A stretch of 64,000 nt of DNA from Apophysomyces variabilis (lineage: Eukaryota > Mucoromycota > Mucoromycetes > Mucorales > Mucoraceae). A program made the position numbers and the translations under genes. The stretch covers positions 372,001 through 436,000 of the forward strand of contig MZZL01000117.1 of NCBI GenBank assembly GCA_002749535.1, written 5' to 3'. The notes beneath the pieces were generated by a model. It searched no databases and had not been told where the DNA came from. It saw nothing but the letters and a program-made list of their open reading frames with translations. This document shows, piece by piece, positions 11,444-21,797 of the stretch (position 1 is the stretch's first letter; every line of letters starts with the position of its first letter).

Positions 11444-12853
11444 CTATGGTAATGGAGATACCGTCGATGCATGCGAAGAAGAATCGTCAGTAAGACAATT
11501 ATCGTGGACCTTCTTGCTTGTGGGGTTGAAATGCTGCAACAGTATCAAAATGTCAGGGTGTACCAAAGCTTCGATATTCTTCGCCCATAAGAAGTCAAGA
11601 TGTTCCCATTCTTTGATGGATTTCACGTAGGCTAATGGAGGTAGATCTGCGGATAGGACATCAAAGTCAACTAGAGAATCGGACCCTCCATAAAAGATGG
11701 CAATAGGCGTGGTGATTTGCTTGGTCGGGAATCTAGGTGGAATATGATCCATAACAGTGTTCACCGCATGATAAGGAAGTCTACTAGGCATTTCGTCAAA
11801 CATTTGGAACCGGCCAGTTCTGATGATTTGGAACCAGTGCTACAAACTTTAGTGCGTAATTAGTCCATTAAAAAGAAAACTTACTACTAATGATTTCACG
11901 CTTGTCAGACTGTACAGATGTTGATAGCTCACAAGTTTTTGGTCTGGCAACATATTATGACCCCTCCAGCCAAAAAGGAATCCCACACTGCTGTCAATCA
12001 GTTTGACAAACATTGGAGGGCTGATGATCCTTTGCCAAAACAATGCTAGTTTCAATGGGGTCATCCGACCAAAAATCAAGTAAACAACGGACGGAGTGGC
12101 CTTCACAAAGGCGTCAATCAATGGATGATGTAATCCTTTAGGCGTAGTGGCCGGAGCAAGCGCAATAAAGAGGTTGATCTTGCTATTTAACTTGTGATTG
12201 ATTGATAAGCCGGCAAATGCTTGGGCAGTGCCTTGGGAAAACCCAATGTAAGTCAGACTCGGGGCACCTGTTACTTCTAGAATATACTGATATCTTCCAA
12301 TCAGAGCAGTTGAGTGACGTAAATATACCTACATCCACAACACCAGGTAGATCATACATTGCATATTCGTTAAGGCAGAACTGCCAAAAGTCTACATGTT
12401 GAGGGTTAAGTCTCATGTGCGCTTGACTGTATTTGTTTCCCCGAGCGTTTCCCATCCACACATCGTATCCATGTTGAGCAAGCAGGAATGGGAGGTTCCT
12501 GTGTTCGTCCACGTTGCATACCCATACTTCTGATGACATTAGAAACCCGTGATAAATTAAGACAACTGGTTTGGCTGAACTTTTGCGATTCTGCCTTGAT
12601 CTTTCGTGCTGATGAAATTCATCAAGACGATTGATGATATCGATACTTCGGTCTTCTTTTATCTCATCTGTAACATTTGCCATACGGCGCAAGACCTCCT
12701 CCGTTGGCGGTTCCTTAATAGATGGAATTCGATGCACGCACAAAAGGTAACCGTCTTCGGTCTGAACAACATGTTCCTCGAAATCGTAATTTTTCCTGAT
12801 AGGATATCAGTACGTATTTGTTTCGGAATATAGCCTGACCAAAATCGCATCAT
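11444..12853 (-). CDS. Acid lipase / steryl ester hydrolase-type AB-hydrolase
   Basis: An alpha/beta-hydrolase of the lysosomal-acid-lipase and yeast Yeh/Tgl1 group, which cleaves steryl esters and triacylglycerols. Motifs in order: EEHVVQTEDGYLLCVHRIPS, PVVLIYHGFLMSSEVWV (oxyanion HG), NLPFLLAQHGYDVWMGNARG, the nucleophile elbow YIGFSQGTAQ (GxSxG), then IAIFYGGSDSLVDF with the acid Asp and WEHLDFLWA with the catalytic His near 11600. The C-terminal tail is Ser/Thr-rich. Introns interrupt near 12290-12330, 12125-12180 and 11837-11880. The N-terminal segment MMRFWSGYIPKQIRTDILSG (from 12853) is out of frame with the rest; one extra base in the T5 run at 12790-12794 (A5 on the coding strand) would give SGKNYDFEEHV in one frame. 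The true start may lie further upstream, because the MMRFW frame stays open to about 12930. Confidence 0.85.
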
Positions 12854-14316
12854 TTTTACGAATGACTGTGCCTTTTCGAGAGGACTGACATGAGGTTTCG
12901 ATTCCAGCTTTGACAGCCACGGAAATGCACTACTGATAATGAACCATCACGCAAGCTGCAATCAAAATGCTTACAGATCGATAAATGAATCAATAAGTTG
13001 TATAACAAATTTGGGTAGCAACGTGACGATGCCGCGAATAATGTTTTCACAAGCAAAGAATAAGCATGCCAATATCAATCTGTAGCTCGTTAAAGGAGTT
13101 CACTTAAAAAGCAAGTTATGTTGGCCATTTACCCTTGGTAATCTCGGAAAGTTAATCGATCCAGAATGGGTATGGAAAACGGCATGTCTTAGTTAAAGTA
13201 AAATGGGGGGAGTGCGACTTGTCGAGGCTGTGTCATTTTTTTTATCAAGCTTCATTACGCTCCGCTCGCTGCTGAAGCATGAAATTCGCCTGATTTCCCT
13301 ATAAGGTAAAGACCGTTGTTTGCAGCAGATTTCCACCGGAAATGGTTGGCCTCATGATTCTCTACCGGCAATATAGAACACCATTTGACCTTGTTTATGA
13401 ATAGCATAAACACACCGTTCTAAACGAGGTTTGCGTTCATAAGATAGATAAAGCTTGGCCTAAGAGAGAAAGAAAGTCTCTGCATTAATAAAACTGAATC
13501 TGCGCGTAGCATATTTAACTTTCATGGACTTGGTTCTCCCACATGTGTAAACTCCATTGGAGTAGCACAAAATGCATTCATGCCTTGTGAGCCCCGTTAG
13601 ACCTTGTTGTGTTTATCTAACCTTTAAAAACAACTGTGTGTATTGATAAAAACCTGACCGCATCTGGAATTAATGGGCAGGAGCAAAGTAAAGAGGGAAA
13701 ACAGGATCCAGAGAAAGACCAGGCTTGCAGAGATTACGATTTGCAGAGCAATAGAAGCAGTATAACTTCTTTTAGGCGTTTTCCGTTAGATCCAATTAAG
13801 TCCAGCTGCATGTACATCTAACCGAATTGCGCTATACAGTATTTCCCAAAAATAGATTTCGCAAACTACGAAAATCGAAAGTCGCAGGCCATTGAAACTG
13901 TGCATTACGACATAACAACATATATAACTGATATCGAAATCAGGCATATTGACGGATCTGCATATTACCTGAGCTTGTATCTTGATATTGAAGCAGAACT
14001 ACAGGTCATTTGAAGTAGCGACTATCGTTATTCAATGCACAATTCATCCCTCTCTTACGCAAGCTCACGTTCGACTGATTAGATTTGCCCAATACATCGA
14101 CACAGTATATCTTGGGATGGATGTAAATCATTGTGTTTATACGCATCGATAAACTTTCACCACAGTGGGTTTGATAACTGAAACAACGGAGCCGTGGACC
14201 AAATGGCGGTATGTGTCAGTCGTTGGCACATCTCAGCGACATGGCAGGGCGGGTGTCGAAACTGGGTGACAGTGCAACTTTACAAGTAAGCCACCTCACA
14301 TATCACACTTTTCCCA
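12854..14316. other. gene-poor spacer with one short repeat copy
   Basis: Apart from a possible lipase 5' exon (to about 13060) and a short inverted-repeat copy at 13835-13890, no gene is supported. The 61-codon ORF at 13636 has no recognisable content. Confidence 0.5.
13835..13890 (-). repeat. Copy 1 of a TA-flanked terminal-repeat sequence
   Basis: Begins TACAGTATTTCCCAAAAATA followed by a TTTCGCAAACTACGAAAATC core. The same sequence occurs, in opposite orientation, at 61340-61415 and 62162-62244. A TA dinucleotide abutting CAGT is what a Tc1/mariner-type insertion would leave, so this looks like a MITE or an isolated terminal inverted repeat. Confidence 0.5.
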
Positions 14317-15373
14317 ATGTGTGGAATGCCTGTCCAGTCGATTGATGATGACGGCTTCATCAAAGTGCAGTACAAATCCAAGCAGAAGCAGAAGCCAACG
14401 AAAAGCAAATCTAGGAGAAAGCAGACGCCCATAATTCACATGGGAAGCGAAGAAACTCTCGAGGGCTTACAGCTGAAACTGACGGCGCAAAGGCAGGTAG
14501 ACGTTAATAGAGTAAATCCGTCCGAAAAAAGAAAATAACATAAATAAAACAGAAAGAAGCTTTTGGAGAGTCAATTTTACAAAGACTTTCATGGTATTTC
14601 TTGGTCCATTTAAGCTACGTAAGACACTCATATTTTGTCTCAGCAATTTTCAACGACCATCTTGCCCCTGTTCCTTTCCATGATATTGTATGTTATGGTA
14701 TTGGTTCAATGCAAGAATCAAAAGTTTCACAATATCAATACGTGCTAGCGTTACTCTTACGCCACGCGCTCAAGGTAAAGCAAAAGTCCTATAAATCGAG
14801 CCAATTCTTGACCGATGTACGTAGATTCCTGGTAGAATGTATATATTTGACCCCGCAATGACCGCAATAGATAAAGAAATTTGTAACATAGACGGTTTAG
14901 AAGTGATACAACTGAATGAGGTACTTTTTTCCGCTCCGCCCATGTGGATGTGCTTAATATATCCTTAGGAAGGAATGCGATCAGTAAACAGACCGACCCT
15001 GTTTTATATGCCCCACTGTGGAAGGGGACTGTACAGCAACGCGATACGTGCCAACTGGAACCGAGAACAGCTACATCATGTTAATATTCTAGGCAACCGG
15101 TTCGATATGTATGTAGGAAGGTATGATACTAAGCAGTCAATCACTCTGGCTCCTCAATGCTCAACAGCTATTATTAGTCAACTTGATAGAGATCTACAGC
15201 GTGAATGTCCTTATCTTATTCCAGCCGTGAAGATTATGTCAATGGTGTTGCTACCCAAAGAATTCGATGACAACCGGATCTTTAATGATCTTGCTATACA
15301 GAGCTTTCCTAAAAATAAGATAGAGTTGCTGGATAGTACATTTTGGAAAGAAAATCCAATACGTTATGATTAA
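14317..15373 (+). CDS. SRR1-like domain protein, 5 exons, 281 aa
   Basis: Exons 14317-14496, 14560-14593, 14644-14774, 14825-14920 and 14969-15373 join in frame to 281 aa. The N-terminus DDDGFIKVQYKSKQKQK is the basic leader typical of SRR1/Ber1-like proteins. The SRR1 domain is recognisable from HDIVCYGIGSMQESKVSQYQ, IYDPAMTAIDKE, EVIQLNEEGMRSV and TLFYMPHCGRGLYSNAIRANW. SRR1 was described in plant clock and light signalling; the yeast relative Ber1 is linked to microtubule phenotypes. The biochemical role is unknown, so I give no gene symbol. The gene ends 435 bp from the opposing membrane-protein gene. Confidence 0.85.
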
Positions 15374-15807
15374 TACCCAATAATAGCTTTTGTGTCCTTT
15401 TATTAGACCACTTCGCTTTTCTTCTGCTCTGATACGTCATCGATTGGTTAATCAGGAATGATATTTACATGACGTAAATCATGTAAATATCATACTTTCG
15501 ACAAGTTCAAAAACTCAACGAGTTCCTGCTCGAGAATGTCTGAAAGTAAACAAGTTCCAAGCGCCTTCTCTTTGTTTGATCATGTCCACACATCCAATAC
15601 ATAAGTAACTCATATTTTTATTTAGAGAAAGTAGGAAGGCTATTACATGGTGCGTTGCTTGAGGCAATTCAGTGGAATTTTCGGCGCAACCCTGAATATC
15701 CTTTATCCCAAGATTCGGTTAAATCGTATAAATTTCGTTCGTAAACAGTAATCCAAATATTAATGCGGTCAAAGAACATGCACCATCACATGCTCGGGAT
15801 ATTACGT
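15374..15807. other. convergent intergenic region with hairpin
   Basis: Lies between the 3' ends of the SRR1-like gene and the 477-codon membrane-protein gene. Contains the perfect inverted repeat listed next; otherwise no gene. Confidence 0.6.
15458..15493. terminator. Perfect 15-bp inverted repeat, candidate bidirectional 3'-end hairpin
   Basis: Left arm 15458-15472 (ATGATATTTACATGA), spacer CGTAAA, right arm 15479-15493 is its exact reverse complement. It sits between two convergent genes, so transcripts from either side could form the same hairpin. The centre also contains TGACGTAA, an ATF/CREB-like site. Function is inferred from position only. Confidence 0.4.
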
Positions 15808-17241
15808 TCATGGTTCAAAGGCATACCCTAGAACAGTTGCAGCTAGCACCATGCCAATGCCAGGTAAAATCACAAAGGCAAGTATAGAGACAAACACTGG
15901 TTTGTGTCGGTAGACGGTGGAATCGCAGCGTAATCGTAGTTCACTCAACCCTGCCGTACAGCCAAACCATGTTATGACAATCGATTTAACTGTGGAGTTG
16001 CCGCCGTTAATTGCTGCTCCGAGAATGCCTGGCAATATAGAACACAGGGAATACATAATTCTTTCCCAGGAACCACCAGGCTGGTCATTTAAGCCAATCA
16101 TATCCATATCGAGATCCAAGATAGCTAATATGGCTTTTTCCACATCTATGCCACATTTATGTAAAATAGGGACAGCCCACATACTGCGACTCTGCCAGTG
16201 TGGCCAGTGGCAATCGAAGTCATCTACGACAGGGTGAGGGTCTTTACATGCTCGACACCATGAGATATTGTTTTGTTGTTTGTCTGGACACCGAATACTG
16301 AATGCCGAAGCCTGTGTTGGTAGGAAAAACAAGGATAGGACTTGAGCGATAGACATGAACATGTAGACCACAATTATCGTTTTCGACCACCGCTCTCCAT
16401 GACCCCGAATCGTTTCATACGCAGAATAGGCGAGTTGGATAAGAGTGAGCAATTTGGTTGTGTATGTCGTATTTTGAATCCCATGGGCCTCATTCAGCTG
16501 TTCCAACATTTCTCTTGGCAGGTACTTCATCAAAGCAGGACGTATAGGGATTTGATATGTACAGCTAGAACCTGGACCACACACAACCATGTCTGTCGTT
16601 TTAAAGTTAGGGCGCCGCCATCCGATGTCCTCTACTGGAACGTTCGTGCCCAGGAACACGTTGTTGTTTAGCATACAATGACGAATCTTATTCGCTTTTT
16701 TTGGATCCATTTCAGCGAGCATCGTTTGAAAATGGCGTGGAAAACCGTTGGTCCACTCTTGCACCTTTCGGAACTCTTCTTCACTTAGGTATAGTTGCTT
16801 GCACCATTTATTCCACCATCTCTTACGAGGCGCTTGCTTGTATTGGCGTTGTGGGAAATCGAAAATACGATGAGTTATCCATGTTTTATATATTGATCCG
16901 CAAGCATCATGTATGCCACATAACGGCCATGCCAAGGCAGACAGACGCTTAAACAATGTTGCGGACACGAGTGTTGTCGGTTCGGGGCGCACAGCCGCTG
17001 CATGTCCAATATAGGATACCAAGATTGTCTTTAAGACGCTGAATATAGCCGATTTGTCACTCGGTACGTTCAACGAGCCGAGAATGGGGTCGACAGGTGC
17101 AGTAGCGCAAAATTGGACGAATTCGATGCATATAATGAATACGATCACAGATAAAACACTTATGTTGTGGGAAAACGTATGATTTGAGTACTCAGACTTC
17201 ATAGCCGTGATGGTGCTAGGTACCAAGAGATAGATAGACAA
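15808..17241 (-). CDS. Uncharacterised multi-pass membrane protein, intronless, 477 aa
   Basis: A single uninterrupted ORF, unusual in a window where most genes have several introns. Hydrophobic segments include SVIVFIICIEFVQFC near residues 31-45, TIIVVYMFMSIAQVLSLFFL in the middle and a C-terminal pair ending VLAATVLGYAF. A Cys-rich loop with CRACKDPHPVVDDFDCHW precedes the C-terminal third. I do not recognise the family. Length, absence of low complexity and a clear start support a real protein. The start could also be the internal Met of TAMKSEYSNHTF. Confidence 0.75.
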   Translation of the reverse strand: MSIYLLVPSTITAMKSEYSNHTFSHNISVLSVIVFIICIEFVQFCATAPVDPILGSLNVPSDKSAIFSVLKTILVSYIGHAAAVRPEPTTLVSATLFKRLSALAWPLCGIHDACGSIYKTWITHRIFDFPQRQYKQAPRKRWWNKWCKQLYLSEEEFRKVQEWTNGFPRHFQTMLAEMDPKKANKIRHCMLNNNVFLGTNVPVEDIGWRRPNFKTTDMVVCGPGSSCTYQIPIRPALMKYLPREMLEQLNEAHGIQNTTYTTKLLTLIQLAYSAYETIRGHGERWSKTIIVVYMFMSIAQVLSLFFLPTQASAFSIRCPDKQQNNISWCRACKDPHPVVDDFDCHWPHWQSRSMWAVPILHKCGIDVEKAILAILDLDMDMIGLNDQPGGSWERIMYSLCSILPGILGAAINGGNSTVKSIVITWFGCTAGLSELRLRCDSTVYRHKPVFVSILAFVILPGIGMVLAATVLGYAFEP

Positions 17242-18263
17242 AACAATGTGGCTGTGTTCATGTACGAAAAGAACCGCAGCTGAAACGTTCTTTTAAATGT
17301 ACGAAAGTCTTTGTGTTCAGATCTGCAGTGGTCATATCTCCTAACCAAAAATTGATGCTGAGCTATGTCGGATGACAACAGAACCCGATCAAAGATTTAT
17401 TGTATCTTTTAGCTTCAAACACAACACAGCCTTAGGGCAACACCTAACGATGCATCAGCTAACGGACACAACTGCCTAAGCACGTGGACCCACTCCTCAC
17501 ACCCGCGTGAATATGAAGAAAATTTTGCCTGTGGCCCTTTCAGCCGTTGCACTTCTTATGCATCTTACAACCCCAGAATCCACTTGCTAAGTAGATTATC
17601 GAGGAAAAATACAGCAGTTCGGAGGTCTGAGAGTAGCGGCAACCAATGAATTTCATTAATACGGGAAACAGAAGGCATTATTGTGCTGAGCTGCCCATCC
17701 TTTGTTACTTATTTTGTCTCCGACTGCTCACGTTTTCCATTATCGTCGATTGAAAGTTCGTTTGGATTATCGCCCTTGAACCCGATAGGCATCTGACAGA
17801 TAATAAAGCCTGCTCCTCTTGACATTTTTGTAACGTAAAATGTACAGAAAATTTACAAGTCGGGAGTTTGTAACCTAGAACGTTCAATGGTCTGTGAATT
17901 GCCCAATACATAGTTTAGTTCTATTTATCCACTATCCCAAGTGTAAACGAAGGTTCTTCAGAATGAGAAGAGTTTTGTCATTGCACATGTCGGGTACCGC
18001 TGACATAGCATGCATGATACCTGCTGGCTGACCAAACAAAGTACTTTCTCGATCTGTCAATGTCATACTCGTACAGATACATACATTTCGTCATGACACT
18101 AATGCACTGCGATGACAATTCGTCACAGCATCTAGCATGGTAAAGTGACGTATGGAAGCTATCTTAGAAAAATCCCATTGCTATGTTTGTAGAGTATCTT
18201 GATCAATCCACTTAATTGAGCTTGTCGCAGCACGCCGGAACCATTCTTTAATTGTTTATAATT
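17242..18263. other. intergenic, no gene supported
   Basis: Upstream region of the membrane-protein gene. It contains a 25-codon signal-peptide-like ORF at 17513 and a 68-codon minus-strand ORF, neither convincing. Confidence 0.45.
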
Positions 18264-18477
18264 ATGGATGCGAAACTCGCTCAGGTAAGTAATAGTGAAC
18301 TCATCAATTTTTAACCAACCACGTTCATTGATTTATTGTTTCATCATCTTATTCCATATTCATCTAGATGTTACATTTCAGTCTAAAGTACACACCGCAT
18401 CAGGAGATGTCAAAGTATTGTTTGTGCATGTATCTTGTCGATCGCTTTGATCGATCGGAACAAATCGCATCGCAATA
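18264..18477 (+). CDS. Candidate small spliced gene, 43 aa
   Basis: ATG GAT GCG AAA CTC GCT CAG is followed by a consensus donor GTAAGT at 18285; the acceptor CTAG ends at 18367 and the frame stays open to TAA at 18475-18477. The product begins MDAKLAQMLHFSLKYTP. No family is recognised. The splice signals are good but so short a product can arise by chance, so confidence is low. Confidence 0.3.
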
Positions 18478-18971
18478 AAACTATTATAAAAAATAAGTAA
18501 CATTATGTCACCATAACATACCTGCAGGCAAAATCATCTTGCAAGCAATTGCAATTGCAATTCATTCTCTACCCATTCTCTTAGGATCGGGAAAAAATCC
18601 TGAGCATAATTAAGCACGGCCTATATGAGTACAAAAATAAGTATAGCCATCACTGCCTATTTTTCCCTTTGTGCCAATTTCAGCTGAGAAACGGACATTA
18701 TTCAATGATCAGTTACGGAAATCTATCGTTTCCTGCATTTTTTGCGCCAAAATAAGATATACAGTACATAAACACCATCAGTAAGATGATTATGCGGGGC
18801 GTATATTTTACTTGCATCAACTTGTGTTTACAGAGAGCACAAGTTTGGCTCGAGCAGAATAAAATAACGTAGAATAGGTGCAAATAAAATTGTCCGAATG
18901 CATAAATACTTGCAAAAACCAGTAAAAATTTTTTTTTTAAAAAAACCTGGTTTTTTCAAACCAAAAAGTTA
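18478..18971. other. AT-rich spacer, 3' flank of tRNA-Gly
   Basis: No gene seen. Includes an A/T homopolymer zone at 18929-18947 next to the tRNA 3' flank. Confidence 0.5.
18963..18967 (-). terminator. RNA polymerase III T-run terminator for tRNA-Gly
   Basis: Five T residues on the minus strand begin within a few bases of the tRNA 3' end, the usual Pol III stop signal. Confidence 0.7.
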
Positions 18972-19042
18972 TGCGCGAACCGGGAATCGAACCCGGGCCC
19001 TTCGCGTGGCAGGCGAAGATTATACCACTTAACCATCCGCGC
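18972..19042 (-). tRNA. tRNA-Gly (anticodon GCC)
   Basis: The reverse complement folds as a 71-nt cloverleaf. Acceptor GCGCGGA pairs with the 3' TTCGCGC strand, allowing a wobble. The D arm contains TGGTTAAGTGGT (A box), the anticodon stem-loop is CTTCGCCTGCCACGCGAAG with anticodon GCC, and the T arm is GGGTTCGATTCCC (B box) with discriminator A. No intron. The T-run at 18963-18967 terminates it. The region 5' of it (19043 onward) is occupied by repeats and transposon remnants. Confidence 0.95.
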
Positions 19043-19043
19043 T

Positions 19044-19140
19044 TTGGTGTTTTGACCCGATGTGTTATAGTTTTTTCTGGCCGTACACAGGACCAACATT
19101 AACATGGAATTGGCATCGAAATCACAGGAAATGTCCAGAG
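19044..19140 (+). repeat. Diverged duplicated segment, copy A
   Basis: The segment from TTTTGACC through AGGACCAACAT to AAATGTCCAG is repeated in the same orientation at 22448-22538, with many substitutions but conserved blocks (AGGACCAACAT, AATGTCCAG). Copy A lies immediately upstream of the tRNA-Gly gene. Confidence 0.6.
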
Positions 19141-21570
19141 TATTCACGATGAACAGATTTACGTACACAACAATTACACCGGTTGTAGTGCACCTAAGTG
19201 GGGTGCACTAAGAGAGGTTGCGCGAGTGGAAAATAAAAACAACCGAACAATCTTGAAGTTAACAATGCAGTGTATAAAACCGGGTGTAACACGTCGTGAT
19301 AAATTACACACGACATCTGTCTCTCAAGTACATCCATGGACCTTACCTATTAATAAAATTTTGTCTTTTGTATCTTTTGTTATTGTTATTTTTTTATTGG
19401 TAGTCTTAATATGTCTTTGGCCTTAGGATAAACTTAGTTTTCTTGAAGGCAATAGAAATAAATATAGTAGAATCTGATAGGAAAAACCACAGCAAATTTT
19501 ACTACATCTTTTTTGCTCAATTGAACAAGTGGCATTCTACACTTAAATTGCACTTATTTGATCAGTTGTCTTTTTTTTTTTTTGTATCTTCCCTTTGTAA
19601 ACCTCTTTATTGTTGTTTCACTTTAGCTGTTATTGAGTTATTGTTGTCATTAAATCATCAGATGATTATTGAAACAAATAACTAGTAATAGGCTTATTAT
19701 GTCATATTTTATATTGTCTTTTGAGATCCTATTTCATTGTATCCTTTTGCTACCGCTTAGTATATCTACTTTATTGAGATCTTTTTCTTGTCTATATACC
19801 TTTTCTAGTGTTTGTTCTACGAACATGTTTTATTATCTCTAATACATACTTTTAACCCCCATACAAACACTGTATATATCATGTTTGTCACGTGCATGGT
19901 ATTATTTCTGGCCGCCTCAATAAAGTAAAAAAATATGGAAATGAAGCTCTTGCGTATACTTGATTCTATGGAAAGTTCTTAGTCTTCTCCCTATTTCTTC
20001 GGTTATGTGCACCACATTTTGGGAGGTACACAACACTTGGGCGGAGTTCGTGCACAACGTACCTGGCTGGGACACAACGTCTGGCAGTTGTTGGCACACA
20101 ACAGACTCAAATGGTGCACAGCTTTCATAAATGGTAAACCTACTACTTGACCTTAACCTGAGTAGAACCAGTGTTACATGATGCTATCATCTTTGCATTT
20201 TATTGCTCTATTCTTATATATATGCTGTTGTCTCAAAATAGTATAATTCATAATTATTTTCTCTTATTTATTATTGCTATCTTCTATTTTATCTATTTTT
20301 TTATTAGTTTTCTTTTCTAAAGATCTTATCTTACTAGTATGAAGTTTAGAGAAGTTTTCCCTATTAATAAAAAGATAAGAATAAGGAGAATGGAAAGCAT
20401 ACATAGAATAATATTCAAAAATACCCTTTTTATGCTTCAAACTCTGTTGTTATATAGCTAGTATGTCGTTATACACCTTAATAGCGGGACTACAATACAG
20501 TTTCCCAATTTGGTATATGGATCATCGTATTTTACATGCAATGTAGCTCTCTCCTTTACGCAGTATAAAGACGATCAGACCATCTTACTACATGCATTAT
20601 ATATCATGTATCAAACTAAGTATACAGTTTAATCTATGCAAGATGGTTCTTTCTCTCTTTCTTTACATCTCTCTTTCCTCATAGATCTACACTGCATTTA
20701 CAGAGACAACACATAGAACAACACATTACACAACATATATACTTACATTTAGAGACAACATATAAATAGTTGTGAAAACACAATGATAATAAAAACAATC
20801 TCAACTCAGTCTCAAAGGATTCTATTGTCCGATTTTCTTTTATCTCATTTGTCTCTAACATATACCACACCTAAAAGAGAAAAAACTAGCAAATATAAAA
20901 ATATACGCAGTATGACAGTATATGTACAATTTCTAGAAACTGCATCAATATTTATATCACGCGCTTTTAACATGGTTTTTTTCTTCTTTTTTATGGAGTT
21001 ATTCGCATTTTCTTTTTACTTATCCTTTTCTTTCACAAACTTTTTTCTCTGCTTTTTTTTTACTCCATAGTGTTTCAGTACTCCTTCATTGGCAAACTTA
21101 CTTTCACAATGTTGATGATGTATCATCCTAATAATATACAACCTTGACCTGAAAGCGTGTTCTTTACTGGTAAGCTTTTATCTTCATTTGATAGCATCTC
21201 ATTCTTTTTTTTCTTTTGACAGCCGATATAATTGCAACGTCATAGGAAAGTTTGCTTCTTACTTTTAACTAAGGTATTTTGATTGACTAACCTAAATGTA
21301 ACTAACCTTGACTTTTCATTTATCCTATAGAGTAGCTTTTCCTTTCTTTAAAAAATGGAAACAGAGAAACATGACTCATATTTTAATGGTACAGATAACT
21401 TTTTATGCTGTAACTTAATTACTCATCAAGATAATCTTTTGTAGGCCTATATATAATGCTACTGTTCGTTATTGCTATGCCGTCTTAGGTATGTTAAAAT
21501 GTTAGGTTTTAGTATAATTTACTAATTATCATTTTTTAAAAGCTATGCTTCTTTAGCCTTCAGTAATTAG
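19141..21570. other. AT-rich gene-free region, likely decayed mobile DNA
   Basis: No coding gene is supported. Visible structure: GTGCAC inverted repeats at about 19189-19208 followed by a TATA-like TGTATAAAA near 19270 and AATAAA near 19354, a layout that could be a solo LTR; a cluster of GTGCAC and CACAAC words at 20005-20116; and long T-rich runs at 20976-21062. Composition differs clearly from the gene-bearing flanks. Confidence 0.45.
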
Positions 21571-21797
21571 TAGGGCTCGGAATTTGACCCGGCCCGACTG
21601 GATGTCTGCCGGGCGGGCCTCAGTGAACCGGGTTCTGGGCCATAAAATTGACCCGCCTGATATGGCCCGCCCGACTTGGCCCACGGGTCAATAGGCCCCT
21701 CTTAGTGTGATAGGCCTAGTGTGCCGGGTTCCGGGTTAAGATCTTGGCCCAACCCAGTTATGATCTGACCGGTTAAGGCCCGCCCATTTCAAGCCCC
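21571..21797. mobile_element. hAT-type MITE (about 227 bp) with target-site duplication
   Basis: The left end TAGGGCTCGGAATTTG and the right end, read in reverse complement (TGGGGCTTGAAATGGG), form imperfect terminal inverted repeats. The flanks AGTAATTAG (21562-21570) and AGTAGTTAG (21798-21806) match at 8 of 9 positions, as expected for the 8-bp duplication of hAT elements. The interior is GC-rich, full of GGCCCG/GGGTCA words, and has no ORF. Confidence 0.7.

Noticed and set aside
17513..17590. 25-codon ORF with signal-peptide-like sequence MKKILPVALSAVALLMHLTT
   Set aside because: Too short, no splice site extends it and no family match; likely chance.
20640..20790. Repeated ACAACAC/ACAACATA words resembling a CRISPR-like array
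   Set aside because: Irregular spacing and eukaryotic context; just low-complexity sequence.
19226..21070. Several 60-95 codon ORFs in the AT-rich zone
   Set aside because: Phe/Leu/Ser-rich translations of T-rich DNA without motifs or splice structure.
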